From: Volvox africanus
Lineage: Eukaryota > Chlorophyta > Chlorophyceae > Chlamydomonadales > Volvocaceae
DNA length: 64,000 nt
Assembly (NCBI GenBank): GCA_030268105.1
Contig: BSDZ01000101.1
Location: forward strand, 2,697,001-2,761,000
Direction of reading: 5' to 3'
Positions within the stretch are counted from its first letter, which is position 1. Every line of letters starts with the position of its first letter. Shown in pieces: positions 23,619 to 36,665 of this stretch. The notes under the pieces were generated by a model. The model did no database searches, had not been told where the DNA came from, and was given only the letters and a program-made list of their open reading frames with translations. A program made the position numbers and the translations under genes.

Positions 23619-25268
23619 ATGCCTCTAATTTACGCCTTTGTTGCACGTGAAACGACAGTGCTAGCTGAATACACTCCTTACAGCGGCAACTTTAACACAG
23701 TTGCAATTGAATGCCTACAAAAACTGACGAACCCTGAGAGCAAGTTTACGATAGCTTGCGACAGACATACTTTCAATTTCCTCGTTCATAATGGATACAG
23801 TAAGTTCACGTGGCGTGACCTTTCGACTGTCAGGGTTTTCGCTACGCCCTCCTATCCTGCTTTGCAGCCTTCTGCGTAGTCGCCGACGAGGCGTATGGGC
23901 GACAGATACCATTTGCGTTTCTGGAGCGCGTGCGGGACGAGTTTGAGGCACGATACGCTGACAAGGCTCGGACCGCAGCAGCACACAGCATGGACCGCAC
24001 CTTCGGGTAAAGGGAACTCAGGCGACACCAAACATGGAACAACATAATTTGGGAGCTGAAATCTCACGCATAGTACTGCGATGGATCTGAGAAGGCTAGT
24101 TGTACAGTCCATAACTGGGTTACAGTTGCCCGGTTTGCAACTGGCACCCGGCAACACGGATACCGGGATAACGAAACAAACCTCAAGAAGCGGATGTTAC
24201 GGGGTGACTTGCAAGGCAACTGGATTTATAACCCGTTCTTAGTCGTATAACGTCCTCGGTTTTACAATTCCAATTTCCCGAGCTGCGCTCAAAGCAACCC
24301 CGCATCCTGTGCAGGCCCCGACTTAAAAACCACATGGAGTATTGCATGGAGCATCCAGAGGAAATCTCCAAGATTGCAGCCGTACAGAAAAAGGTATGAC
24401 AAAATCATGGTGGGGAATGGCGCGCATGCCGCCGTCGAGGCAGGGACAGGGTACGGCACATGCACACAAACACATACGCATACCTAGAGAGGTTCAGCAA
24501 AGTTACATCAAAAGATTTTTGAAAACGCCCTGTGATGGTACAGGGTGTCGTATGGGGAGCGATTTCGCACACGCATACAACATACCAACCACTCATGAGG
24601 GACACTGCTCTCCACCTCATGCGGGGTACTCAGACCAGCTGCATTGCCAAGGGGGGCGGGGCCCCGGCTTAAGGACGCACCGGATGCAAACAGCACGGGT
24701 TTTCTCTTGCCCGTGTAATAACCCTCTGCGCCGCCTCATTTATTCATTGTGATTGCGTGAGAAGAATGATGGACGCGTGTGTATGTATTTTTGCATCAAC
24801 GCTTATACATTCACTGGGGTCGGCCTGCTTTGTGGATCTCCCGCATTTAGGTGAATGAGGTGAAGGACGTGATGGTGGAGAACATCGAGAAGGTCCTTGA
24901 GCGGGGGGAGAAGATTGAGCTGCTGGTAGACAAAACGGACGACCTCCGAAATCAGGTAAGGGCCTGACGATTTGTCGCAGGAAATAATCCTCCGTATATA
25001 TCCTCCGTTCTCTCTTTGCCCGTCTGACGTCTATGCCGTCACTTACCTTCACCGCCGTCACCTACCCGCCCGTGTCTGCAACTGCGGCGCCTCACACGCA
25101 ATCCAGGCAGAACAGTTCCAGAGGAAAGGTCGGCAGCTGCGCAGCAAGTTGTGGTGGCAGAACTGCAGGATGAAGCTCCTCGTGCTGCTGGCGGTGCTGG
25201 TGCTGGCCGTCGTCATCTTTCTGCTGGCCTGCTTCGCGGGCGGCAACAACTGCGTCAAGAAACACTGA
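23619..25268 (+). CDS. VAMP72: VAMP72-like longin R-SNARE, gene B (221 aa)
   Basis: Exons: 23619-23799, 23868-24006, 24315-24393, 24851-24955, 25107-25268. Total 666 nt, all phases consistent and lengths nearly identical to genes A and C. The protein starts [19 protein letters not shown] and runs through [11 protein letters not shown] and [19 protein letters not shown] (longin domain). Next come [14 protein letters not shown] and the SNARE helix [20 protein letters not shown], in which the Arg of LERGE (codon 24902-24904) is the ionic-layer residue. The tail anchor is [19 protein letters not shown], ending NNCVKKH. Of the three copies this one is closest to land-plant VAMP72, which acts in secretion and endosomal traffic. 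The start is the Met just before PLIY; an upstream in-frame Met at about 23538 would add residues that do not fit the family. Confidence 0.95.
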
Positions 25269-28200
25269 GCGTAGCGCCCCTGCTGCTGCTGGCGGTGTTG
25301 TCGTGGCAATGCCAAATGGCTGGGGAGATCCCGGCACAAACACACAAACACGCACACACACACTCCGATGGACGAACAGCAAAAGGGGGGAGACAGTAGC
25401 GATAGATAGCGATACACCCACGGCCTGAGTGAGGAGCCCGCCAGGTTCCACGCTGCCAAGAGGTCGGTCTTGCAGAAGCTGTTAGTCATTAGCGGTTAAC
25501 ACAACCGAAACGGTTGGCTAACAAAGTCGAAACGGTAGCAGTTAAAGGAATTGTGAAGGTCAAACGGAGGCTGTCGGAATAGGGATGCTTTCAGATAGCG
25601 AGAGGAGGTAGGTGGCACGCATGCTGCACGCGCATGCACAGGGCCGAGAGGACGTGGGAACCAAACCGGCCTTGTACGGCTTGTACGGCTTCCTTTGGCC
25701 GTGACATCAGTTCCGCTGCATTCAGCCCATTCAAATATGGTGTTGAGGAAGGTAACGAAAGCCCGGTCGCCCCCCGCGCGGAGTCATTTCCGCGACTGGT
25801 TGCCCCTCTTATGGCACCGGGTGGCAGTAGCAGCAGGTGGAGGAGAGGGCGACTTGTAGGGTCTTGTGGGAATGTTAGGGTTTGCGAACCGGTTCTACAC
25901 AGGTATGGTCATCGTGCTGGAAGAAGTCCCCTGACGGCATGTTGGTGTTAAAAGTTTGGATCCCGACATGCTTGATCGCCATGTTTGCTCTTTCTCTGGC
26001 GTTAATGAAATGGTTCTGACGACCGTTATGTTGGGGGCCTTGAGACCTGGAGATGGATCAGTTTGCCGGTACGGCAACTTGCGTACCGGGCGTGTATTAA
26101 GGTAGTTGTCGGTCATCTAAATATCGCGTGAAATGCACATTTTCGAACACCGCCAATCTAATCATCATCGTACACACTGGTTGGCATGGTTACTTTGCCG
26201 GTGGACACGGCGCATCAGTCCATTCCAGACGAGCTTGTGGGCAAACGAGGTGAGCGACGACGAATGGGGACATGATTGACAGGTTCATGTCGGGGACAAT
26301 TTCAGACACTGCCTTTGCAAGCAGGATATACAGGATGCCGTGCTGCTGTACGGAAATCAGCAGGGGCCGTCAGCATAACCACCAGTAGCCCTTCTGCGCC
26401 GTGTGTGGAAATTGATTGATATGGACATCGGCGTTCACATGTGTGGTGCCATTGTGGTAGTCTGCGTGGTAGTTGCCTGGAGAGGGGCTGTTTCCGCTGG
26501 AATTCAGCTAAATCAATCAGCTTAAATGCGTATTCGAGGATTCTTAGATAATGATTCTGTGGATTGTGAGTGCAAACAGATGGACAGACAGACGAACCCC
26601 AAGAAGGCGCCGCCATGTTTTGTCAGCACGCCGATGTGATTTTGTTTGCCAGATGCAAGCAAACACACGCATGGTATTGGTGTAAGCACATACCCAACGA
26701 GGAAATGGCGGGTTGCCCGTAGCCCCCCCTCCTGGAAGTTGAAGAAACTACCCGAGATGCTATCGATACTCGCAAAGCCAGTATGTAGTATCGTCCTTAC
26801 GGCATAACAAGCTAACCAACTCACACTAAAACCACCACCAGATGCATACTGTTACCTTGGAAGAAAAGACCGCACGTAACAGCTCATCTGCTCATCTGTT
26901 GCCCCTAACATGGCTGTGCAAGCGGAAACGATCTTGGAATGGACTTTCTCCCCTCCCGCTCATGCCTGAGCTGTGACTCCATGCTCGTCCTCCCTGCCGC
27001 TGCTGCTGGGAACAGCAGAACCAAAAGATATCACATTGTGTCAAGATATTTGGGCTGCGTTAACTTCTGATTCATCTTCCCCTTTTTCCACATATCGCCG
27101 GAAGCACCCAACACACACTTTCACATACACACACGCAAGCGCTCATTGGATGACAATCCCAACCAAGGTAATTTCTTGTTATTGTACCGCAGCAGCACAT
27201 CGGATCTGCCGTACGCGGCCGCACGCACCATGCTATAGTTAACATTGTCGTATACGTGTCATGTACTTTATGCCTGTTATCGTATTTCAGAGCACGGCAA
27301 AATCCACGGTTTCTAATCCTTCTAATCTGCCGCATATCGACAGCTCTCCAGCTTAGGGATTGACCGCACTGCACGAGGGAGCGACGAAAGGTGTGTAAAT
27401 CTGTCTGTTTCTCTTCCCAGCCCTCCTGGAACACATTACATCAGCCCGCAGCGAATACCGCTCCCGCAGGATAGGATCTGTGCGCCTGTCTTCCTGTCCT
27501 TGTCATTTCATCATTCCTCAAGATTGGCGAACGGCAACTCCCATTATTGCTGCCGTACACTCATGATGCGAGGTGCTATCCATCCAGCCCCCGCTCGTAA
27601 GCCTTCCGCCTAGCCGACAGACAAAAGAGCAAAGCTACCGTATCGGAATATTCAAAGGTAGCTGAAGTCGTTGACAACCGTCCGATGAAGCCACGAACTT
27701 GCCATGTGCCTCCACGCAAGCAATTAGGGTCGCGAGGGGTCGGCAGTTATTGCTCCGAAACCACATACACAGACATGGAGCACACCTGGTCAGTGACGAC
27801 ACAGTCGATTAGTGGGATCCAAAAATCACTTCAGGCTCCAAACCGCATCGCAACGTACCGCGTCGTACACTTTGCCGCGTAATACATACGGCATACACAC
27901 CGATACACACACACAGAAACATATCCCGAAGCCCCCCCAACCGGATCATCTCTCCAACTGCACGCTGCATAATTTTTCATCATTTTGATAGGATGGGACG
28001 GATGGGTGGAGGTGGAGGTGGAGGTGGAGGACGGATGACCTTTCATCTGAGGATGCACCGCATGTCCGGAGTGGCTGACCCCGTCGTCTCTCTTCCTTCA
28101 AATGCAATCTGAACCCCACCGCACTCCCCCGCTCATATCCTCACACTCACTAACCCACACACAGTCCACCTGCTCCATCGTTCCCCCTCGCCGCCCACCT

Positions 28201-29255
28201 CTCAGAGCGCGACCCCATCTCCCCCTCCCCCCCACCTTCCGCCCATCTCAGCTGCCAATTCAGCTCCGGGCACCGGTTTGGTTTCCCCGCCTTGGGCCCC
28301 AGCAGCTGTCGACAATCCTTATAGAGATTCCTTTCCCTGCTCCCCCCTTCCCGCCCCTTTCCGCAATCCGATCTCCCTCTTTCCCTCTCCTTTCAGCTTT
28401 CCACATTCCATTCCTCCTCCTTACCTCCCGTATTTCCCACGCACCATGCTCTGCTCATAATAAGTTTTCACCGTGCCCCCTCCGCCTCTTATACCCATGA
28501 ACTTCTAACCCTACGACGCCCACCCCGTGACACGGGACACGAGGACGAAGAATTGCCGAGCGGCTTTACGAGCGCTCCGTAGGAGGACCCGCGTATAAGC
28601 CTCTGTCCGTACGTAATCATAATCCACAGCCGTACAGGTGAGAAACGAACAAAACAGACACACGCACAAACAAACACACACACGCACACACCAAGATTTG
28701 TGCGCACGGGAGGCATCCCTCTACCAGACACGAATACACGAATACCCACACAAACGCACACACTAGAGCCTTCGCGCCTCAAAACGCTGAGAACGTACGA
28801 TACCCGCCGTACAATGCTCCGCGCACACCTTTCATTCGAGGTTTTTCGTGCGGAACATGCAAAGGTGTACGAAATGGGTAACTGCACGTTTTGTCCCGAA
28901 GGACTCTTTCATCTTCGCGCCCGCCATTTGTGAGCAGGGCCGGGCAAGCCACGTCGCGTCGCGGTGGGCTGCAACCGCAGCAACCACAACCACAGAACCG
29001 CCAGCGCGTGTCGTACCCAGCTTCATCTCGCTGCATCTTTTCAGCCACTTTTCAAAACGGGGTATGTCCCACATTCACTTTGCTCCTATCACCGCTGCCC
29101 TCCACTGCAACAAGGCCGTAGCCCAACGCGCCATATGCCGGTACCGGAGTATGTGATGCACGACATGTGCAACACCTATTTCGGCAAATGCGTTAATCTT
29201 CACATACATTTATCATTCGGCGTTCGTCTGTCGCTGTCTTCTTCACTGGGTTCGT
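25269..29255. other. Spacer between convergent 3' ends of SNARE gene B and the NPF transporter
   Basis: The interval must include both 3' untranslated regions. It contains CA-rich simple repeats (about 25335-25365 and 28650-28770) and pyrimidine-rich tracts (28100-28450). A possible short two-exon plus-strand gene can be read at 26186-26249 joined to about 26320-26395. It starts MVTLPVDTAHQSIPDELVGK and has a good donor, but codes for only about 49 residues and I do not trust it. Nothing else is supportable. Confidence 0.35.
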
Positions 29256-32200
29256 CTACCTGAACGGCGCCGGCAGTGCCGGCGACGGCGGCACGTACGC
29301 CAAGGACCTGCCGTACATATCCAGGTCTTCCTGCGTCGGTTCCGTAACTTCCGTCGCTGCCACGGCAGGGCCGCGACCACGGATAACTACCGGTGCCGCT
29401 GCGGCGGGCACGGGAGCGCCTGCCGATGCCGCTGCAGCGGCAGCAGGGCCCATCAGATGCGCTATCGTTGGCGTTACCGGTACGAGCGTAGGGCCCCCGA
29501 GGTGCCCCGGGCCGGACATGCACGGTTGAATGACGTGGCGCTTGTGCTCCACCGCCTTGTATGTGTACGACATGGCGACGGCGACGAAGGCTGCCGTACT
29601 AACGGCCATGAGACCGGCCATAAAAACGAAGAACAGGTCCAGGCGACCGTTGTTCAAATCCCTCGGAAGCCACTGCCGACCGGCGATTGCGGGGCTCCCT
29701 TCCTGTGAAAGTGATTGGAAAGGTGGTTACAGGGGGTTGGTACGGTTTGTTCTATTATTGTTTGGAAATCAATTAGTCAGGCGGTGTGTGTGTGTGTGTG
29801 TATGCTTCTCCTGGCCCCCAGCAGGTAGCTGGCGCCCCTCAACACATACACATACGCACATACGCACACCACCACCTCTTGGGTCTCGTCCTTACCTGCA
29901 CCGCCCACACAATGACACCACTGAGGTAGGAGCCGATGGCGGTTGAGGCCAGTTGCAGCGCCATCGAGCACGAGCGCATCACATCTGGGGCCTGAAAGGG
30001 GGGCAAGAAGGGGTGGTGGTGGTGGGGAGCTTGGGCGAGAGTTTGGGTGAGAGGAGAGGGAGGTTTTCGTTGAGGGGGAGGAGGTCTGGACAAATTCTTA
30101 TGAACAAAAATGGCTTTCTAATTATTGTGAACCCATTTTTATGTTAAATTTGGAACCGATTTTCACAAGCTCCCTCACTTGCTCGTCCCCACCTGGTCGT
30201 AGAAGAACTCCAGCTGTCCAATGGATGCGAGCACCTCGGACGCCCCAACGATGAAGTACTGGGGCGCCTGCCAGAAGATGGACAGACTGCAGGCGCTGGG
30301 GCTCACTGCGTGCGGGATGCCCAGCCCTGCACGGAGACGGGTGGATCGTGTCTATTTTTGTTGCGTGTCGGTGTATGTGTGTGTGGGGGGTGGTGTGCGG
30401 GGTGTGCGGGGTGTGGGGTGTGTGGGGGGAAATGACAGAGTGCGCGCGCGCGCGTGTGTGTGTGTGTCAGAGAGAGAGGGAGAGAGAGCATGTGTGTGTG
30501 TTTGTCCCCCCTCACCCTCGTCGCCGTCCCCCAGCGCCACCTCCGCGTGTCGGCACTTCTCTAGGCTCTTGAGGCGGTACCACTCCACCCAGGCAGCGAT
30601 CAGCATGGACGCGACAGCCAGCACCATACCCCAGCCTGGGCCAGGGGGGGAGGGAGGGAAGGACGATTAGGATCACGACAATACGGCAGGGATGACGAGA
30701 GACAGAGGGAAGAGGGATGGAGAGGTGAAGGCCCCCAGCCCCAGCCTGTCGAATACGTGGGTCAGGGGCAGGAACTGTACGCAGATGGTGGCTGAGGAGA
30801 TGAGAACATTGCCCGTCAACTTCCAACCGCCAAATTCTATCCTAAACAAAGTATGAATTGAACTTTCACAAGCCAGGCCAGCCGTACATTACCCCTCCCC
30901 TTCCTTCCCCTAGATGTTTGTCTCGTGAGCTCCCCTCCCTCCCCCTCCCCTCCCTTCAACCCTCCCCTCCCCTCCGCCCTCCCCTTTCCCCCTTCCCAGC
31001 CCCGGATCCCCTTTTTCCCTCTTCCTTCCAGCACACGCACCAATACGCTGCAGCAGGGTTATCTTGCCACGACAGCGAGCAATAGCCGGCTCCTGCGCGA
31101 CAGGCGGTGGCGAGTGGGTGCCATGAATTGAAGGTATGAGCCATATCACGTATGTGACGGAAGAGCACAGGAGAAGAAGATAGAGTTGAGTGGTGAGAGT
31201 GGTGAGAGTGGGCAAGAGAGAGAGAATCCTCCGTAATTCCTTGAGAGACCCAAATCGCTGTGAAAGGAAAGGTAATACACACACACACACACACACACAC
31301 CAAGAAGGGAGAAAAGAACTGTGTATTTAAATATACGTCAGTCCTTGGTGTGTCCTTGGCATTCGTCCAAGGTGCCGTACACCGGCGGTATAGTTGGCCC
31401 TCACCCCACCACCAAAACCAAATGCTCACTAGCAGCTTGTCGTACAACGGGATAAGGACGATGATGGAGAGCGTGTTGAATAGTGACATGGAGGCGGACG
31501 GCACATGGAAGTGTTTTTGTGTGCCAGGAAGGATCACGTCGCGAGCCATCAGATTGCCCTGTTGTACGAAGAAGCTGCCCATCTGGGTGTAGATGGTCCT
31601 GGGGGGGGTGCAGTGGGGGAAATGCAAGGAGGGCCAAGGGAATAGGGAGAGCGGAGGGGGGTGGGGTAAAACGAATAAACAACACTGTGCACTGTGCACT
31701 GATGGGAGACTGGATGAGGGTGCCCCGAAACACCGGGGAAGGTAGGGACTGCCAGGTTAGTGGCCACGGGTGATGTAACCCCCTATCCTACACACAACAA
31801 CACTGTGCACTGCTGTTGAGACGCTGCTATGAACAAAAGGGGGAGAGGGTATTCCGAGGAAAGGTTCAAAGGAAGAGTTACCAAGATGTGTATGATTGCA
31901 TGACTGACTGACTGCAGCAAAAGAAAACACCAACGACGACTTAATGATTGGCAATGTGATTGGGTGTCCATGAGGTCATTCCACCACCACCAAACACCCC
32001 ACCCCATACGCAATACATTTTGTCCCTACAGCTCGTACGAGTTCAGGTCTCCCCTCCCCCCCTCGCACCCCCTACCTCCCCCCCCCCCACACACACACAT
32101 ATCGTATATCTCACCAATAGAGCATGGTGGTGAAGAAGACGGGCATCAGCCTCAGCACCATCTTCACCTCCTCCACCTGCTGAGGAGTGTAGTGTCCCGC

Positions 32201-35200
32201 CAGGCCGTCCACATGCATAACAGTACCCTGACTCGTCTGCCAGTCCGTGATGGCGTCCTGCAGGCCGGGCAGCGGCAGCGGCAGCGGCAGTGCGTCAGCG
32301 CGGGAGGGGGTGAGGGGGTGAGGGGAGAGGCGGAGGGAGGAGGGTTTGCAAAAACGATTTAGCGCGGAGAAAGAGGTTTGAGAGGTCGGGGTGACCATCA
32401 AGTGGATAAATCAAGTGACCTTTCGCCCTTACTCCGGTCAAATTCCCTTTTCAGAAACCGCCTCCGCGAACACAGAGAAAATAAACACACACGCTTGTCC
32501 CGCCTCCCAGCATTTCGGGCACAACCCTAATCATGATCCCGAACACCCTTCCCCCTTTCTGCACAGACGCACTTCTTCCGCGGACTCTTTCCTCATCGGG
32601 CCTTGGTTGCTGAACCCCCTCCGGCTTTACAGCAGCGTCTACGGCGGCGTGGTATCTCGTTTACTCGTCTTCTCCCCCTTCCCCACTCTGCATCCCTCCG
32701 CTCCTCATCCCTCCACTCCTCATCCCTCCACCCGCACCCCCTCTCCCATCATCACACCACACCTCCACCACACCATCACACATACCTCCAGCCACCGATG
32801 GCTCATGGACGGGCTCAACGGCACGGACATGTTTCGTTGAAATCTGCGACGCCCTCCCGCCGCCTCCGAGTCCGAGCTGGCGCTGGTCAGGTCCAGATAG
32901 CTCGGCAGGGAGTTCGTCAGCATATGGCCGCTGCCGTTGACTAGGGGGCCAGCGGTGATGCTGGCGGCGCGCTCCGTGGGAACGCCGACGCCGACGCCGA
33001 CGCCGATACCGGAGAAGAGGTTGCCGCCGTGCAGTGTATTGACCTCGGCTGCGCGAGGCTCGACGTTCTTCTTCTTTATCCACCTGAAGGAGGGGGGGAG
33101 GGGAGGGAGACGAACATCGAAACACTGGTAATAATCGCTGACGAAGCCAGGACTAACCGTGAAGGATGACTGACTGTCGTCCGCGTCCAAGGCTGCTGCC
33201 GACGCGAAGACCCAAGAAAACTAGGTTGCCGCGAATATAAGCAGGGAAAACTCAATCGAAACCGTCATAAAGTATACTACCGGCCTTGCTGCTGGCGGAG
33301 AAAGAAAACCGCGGAGAAGAAGAAAAACTAAGCTGACCGCTGGTCGCTGTCATGCGCGTGCTCCTCCCGACCCCCCTGTAAAGCATCAAACTAACGCGCC
33401 TTGACCCGACCGACCCACCAACCCGACCCGGGCTAGCACGACGACCGCGCGCGCGAACCAACCAAACGAAGCGCGGACCCACACGAACTCACCTATGGCG
33501 GCGGCGGAACCGAAGCAAACCGCAAAGATGTGCACATGCAGACAGGACGACAAACAGGGAGGGGAGGGGAGGGGAGGGGTGGATGCAGACGCAGCACAGC
33601 GACAAGAGAAGAAGTTGAGAAGGGGAGGGGGCAAGAGGAGTACATGTCCAAGGGAACGACGGCTAAGTAGATGCTACGTATAAGGCCCCGAATCCATCTC
33701 CCAAGTAACAATAACTTCTTCAGCCAACTTCTGCCCTTCTCGCAGAGATTCAATACCGCACCCCAAACAAATACAAACACAGACAGACATACAGACAGGC
33801 ATACAAACACAAAGACAGATGGACAGACGGACGGACAATATACATCTTAGCACACGCGAGAACAAAACCCAACCCAAACAAGGAACCAGCAGACATGACG
33901 GACAACAAAGACGACCACACCAGCATAACCAGCCACAGCCAGCCAGTCGGCATCATCCATGAAGATCCGCCGCCGTACCTGTTATGCATGGCCGCGGCCA
34001 CCACCCGGACCACTCGCTCCATGGGGGACTCGGTGGGGGCCACGTGGCGGTAAACCCGCCTGCCGGCGATGAAGAGGAGGACCGCGGTGGCCATCGCAAC
34101 CGCTGTCCTCCAGAAAGCGGCGAACAGCAAGGAAGGAGAGGGGGCGAGGGAGGGAGGGAGGGGAGGGGAAGGGAGAAGAATAAAACACATGGATAGTTGT
34201 TGTTTACAGGAGTTGTTTGTTTGTTCACCTGATATTGGGAAGTTTATTAGCCCACCTCCCAGCCCGCTCCAGATGATTCCACTTACCAGGTACAGCGAAG
34301 CCCAGCGTCCAAGAGACCTGGTCTTGGATGAAGACGATGACGGTGCAGGCGATGAGAGAGCCCACATTGATGGCCAGGTAGAACCAGTTAAAGAACGACT
34401 CCTTCTCGCGACGATCCTGGAAGTGCAGGACAGGGAATGAGGCAGTCAGTAATCTGGGGGGCGAGGGGGGCAGAGAGGGACGGAGGGTACGGCAAAACAC
34501 CCAGCTGAAATCCAGCTGAAGGCGGATGGGGGAGAAAATGGACGTGAAAATGTGCAGCAATACGACAACAAGCACAGTCAGATAAGTGACCCCATTGCTG
34601 ATAACCAGTTGTCGTATACCCGATTCAATGAAGAGCGGTGCGTCGGAGGGGACTCGGCCATGCCCCATCCCATCCCACCTCCACACCCACCGCACCTCCT
34701 CTCCCCCCCCTTCCTTGTTTCTTCAGTATCAGCACCAGGATTCGTTTTATTCGACTCCCCAACCGTTCCCCTCCACCCCCTATACGTCCCACCCGACCGA
34801 CCAACCCGGGCCACTGCCCCTGCGGCGGCACTGCTCCTCCTGTTCCACTCGGTCCTTAAGACCGGTCTACCGGTCCTAACCCCCAACTTCCCGAGGGGCT
34901 CTGCTCCATACCGAGCTGCAACCTACTCTGGGTGGGTGACTCACCTGCGGATCTGCCTCATTGAACTGATCTGCTCCGAAGGCAGACACATTCGGTTTGA
35001 TCCCGCCCGTGCCCAGGGCGATGATGGCTAGAGAGGCGATCAGCGCGCCAAACTGCGGCCACGTGGCTTCGTCACCGTCGGCCGGCGTAAGGCCCGGCAG
35101 CCAGGAAGTCAACGCCAGCATTACCATACCCTGTTGCGTGTGGTGGTGTAAGTAGGGATACGCAGTGAACTCCAATAGGGGTATGTATTGGGGTGTTACA

Positions 35201-36665
35201 CTGTGGGCGACTCGCCCTTCAAAGACGAGCACCGGGGGTCCTGACCGGACCGAGCCACAGCGCAGGGGAGGAGCACGGGGCTTCGTCTGTCTGTCCTGCC
35301 ACGCGCTCCCCCTGTCACTAGGGCCAGCGAGCCCTCACAGGCTCTCAGAAAACGGGGGACACCTAGCTGCTCAAAGGACGGGGAACCCTTTCCTCTAACC
35401 CGAAACTGACCTGGCAAGAGCCTGACAGACAGACAGACAGACAGACAGTATGTATGTGCATAAGTCTGCATATGTGTGCGTGCGTGCGCGTGCGTGGAGG
35501 TGTGTGTTTGTGTGCATGATTTGGTGGGCCCGAGTAAGTGCACGTGCATTGGGGATGGGGAAATGAGAGCCCCCATAAGTGAAGCCAAGGACAGACACTA
35601 TTTTCAGCCGTGACCCAGATCGCCCCAAGCGTCAGCCTCCTTAATCAGGACCCAGATGCCCGACTACGCCTTCTCGAAATCCTAATCTGCGCATGGCGAT
35701 TCTGCGGTACGGTAGTTAACCGGCTCCAAGACCAGACTCCGAAGAGCGGATTCGCTCTGATCGCTTACCACGAGGTATATCGAGGAGAAGATGTGGATAG
35801 TCTTGTAGCGGCCCCATTTCGAATCCGCCAAATACGCGCCAATGAGGGGCGTCAAGTAGCACGTGCCCTCAAATACGCTGACCTGTTAGAAGCGGTACAA
35901 GGTAGGGCGTACGGCACGGTGCGAAAACGGTTCTGTGGGGGCCAGGCGGCATCATCGTCACTTCGCTTTAAGTATGAGAAACCATCCTTAATCAAAGTGA
36001 TTTCGATCTTTTTGCGAAACGGCATACAACTCTTAAAGATGGCTTTTAGGTGTGTCGCCCGGCAACTGCCGTACGAACATGATTGCGCTTCAAATCTGTG
36101 TTTTGGTCTGGGAAAAAGGCCCATTGGTGTTAACCGAAACTATCAATTCTTTATTTCGAACGTTGGTTACCTGGATTGCAGCATCAGCGGGATCCCCACC
36201 CATCACAGTCGTGATGTACATGACGAGGTTGGTTGCAAGCCTGGAAACAGGCGCAAAAGCCACGCCAAATCATAACCCTTCAAACCACAGTCCATAATAT
36301 TTTCAAAGAATCTCAGTAACCCATGGACATAAGTCCAGGCGTGTCGATTCACGGCGGCGCGACAGAGCCCTACAGTTTGCCCATGAAACAAGGGGTACAT
36401 ACCCGTAGAATGCCAAGCGCTCGCAAAACTCGTTGCCTGCATGTGGAAATGGTGGAAATGTAAGAGACCCACGTGTTTCATGGATGGTAACGAGTCGGAC
36501 CCCGCCGCGGAACGCACGTGCCCTGCTCTTAGCATGAACAAAGGCCTCATTGCGCTCACCAAGGATGAAGGGACAAACTGTTAATAAGGTAGACTTCTTT
36601 GCGCGACCCTCCTGCTGCTCAAGCAATGGGAGAGCTTCATCCTGCTGTGGTCGCCTCGGGGTCAT
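29256..36665 (-). CDS. NPF/POT (PTR2) family proton-coupled transporter, 15 exons, 740 aa
   Basis: The family moves nitrate, di- and tripeptides or other small solutes with protons across membranes; the substrate here cannot be told. Exons: 36560-36665, 36403-36436, 36171-36240, 35769-35882, 34945-35130, 34287-34416, 33979-34102, 32786-33083, 32115-32257, 31430-31598, 31041-31092, 30516-30635, 30193-30326, 29896-29991, 29256-29702. They sum to 2,223 nt in phase. The proton-coupling ExxER motif is present as NEFCER in a 34-nt micro-exon. The PTR2 signatures are [17 protein letters not shown] and [11 protein letters not shown]. Further spans include [20 protein letters not shown] and [18 protein letters not shown]. 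The protein is longer than usual (550-600) because of a roughly 100-residue Gly/Val/Ser-rich loop between the two six-helix halves (exon 32786-33083) and a roughly 100-residue Ala/Pro-rich C-tail. The start ATG at 36665 gives [11 protein letters not shown]. Confidence 0.93.
30360..30505. repeat. GT/GCGC/GA microsatellite in an NPF intron
   Basis: GTGTGTGG runs, a (GC)n/(GT)n tract and GAGAGA follow one another immediately beyond the donor of exon 30516-30635 on the transcribed strand. Confidence 0.85.
31678..31812 (+). mobile_element. 5'-truncated copy of the SINE-like element with 17-bp target-site duplication
   Basis: AACAACACTGTGCACTG occurs at 31678-31694 and at 31796-31812. Between them lie about 95 bp nearly identical to the 3' end of the element at 22.08-22.43 kb, starting at ATGGGAGACTGG and ending CCTATCCTACACAC. 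It sits in the NPF intron between exons 31430-31598 and 32115-32257. Truncation at the 5' end with a long target duplication is typical of LINE-type target-primed insertion. Confidence 0.8.

Noticed and set aside
30721..30850. Stretch with an open frame and a TTTAG acceptor between NPF exons 11 and 12
   Set aside because: Including it breaks the phase that joins RIG of exon 31041-31092 directly to [10 protein letters not shown] of exon 30516-30635.
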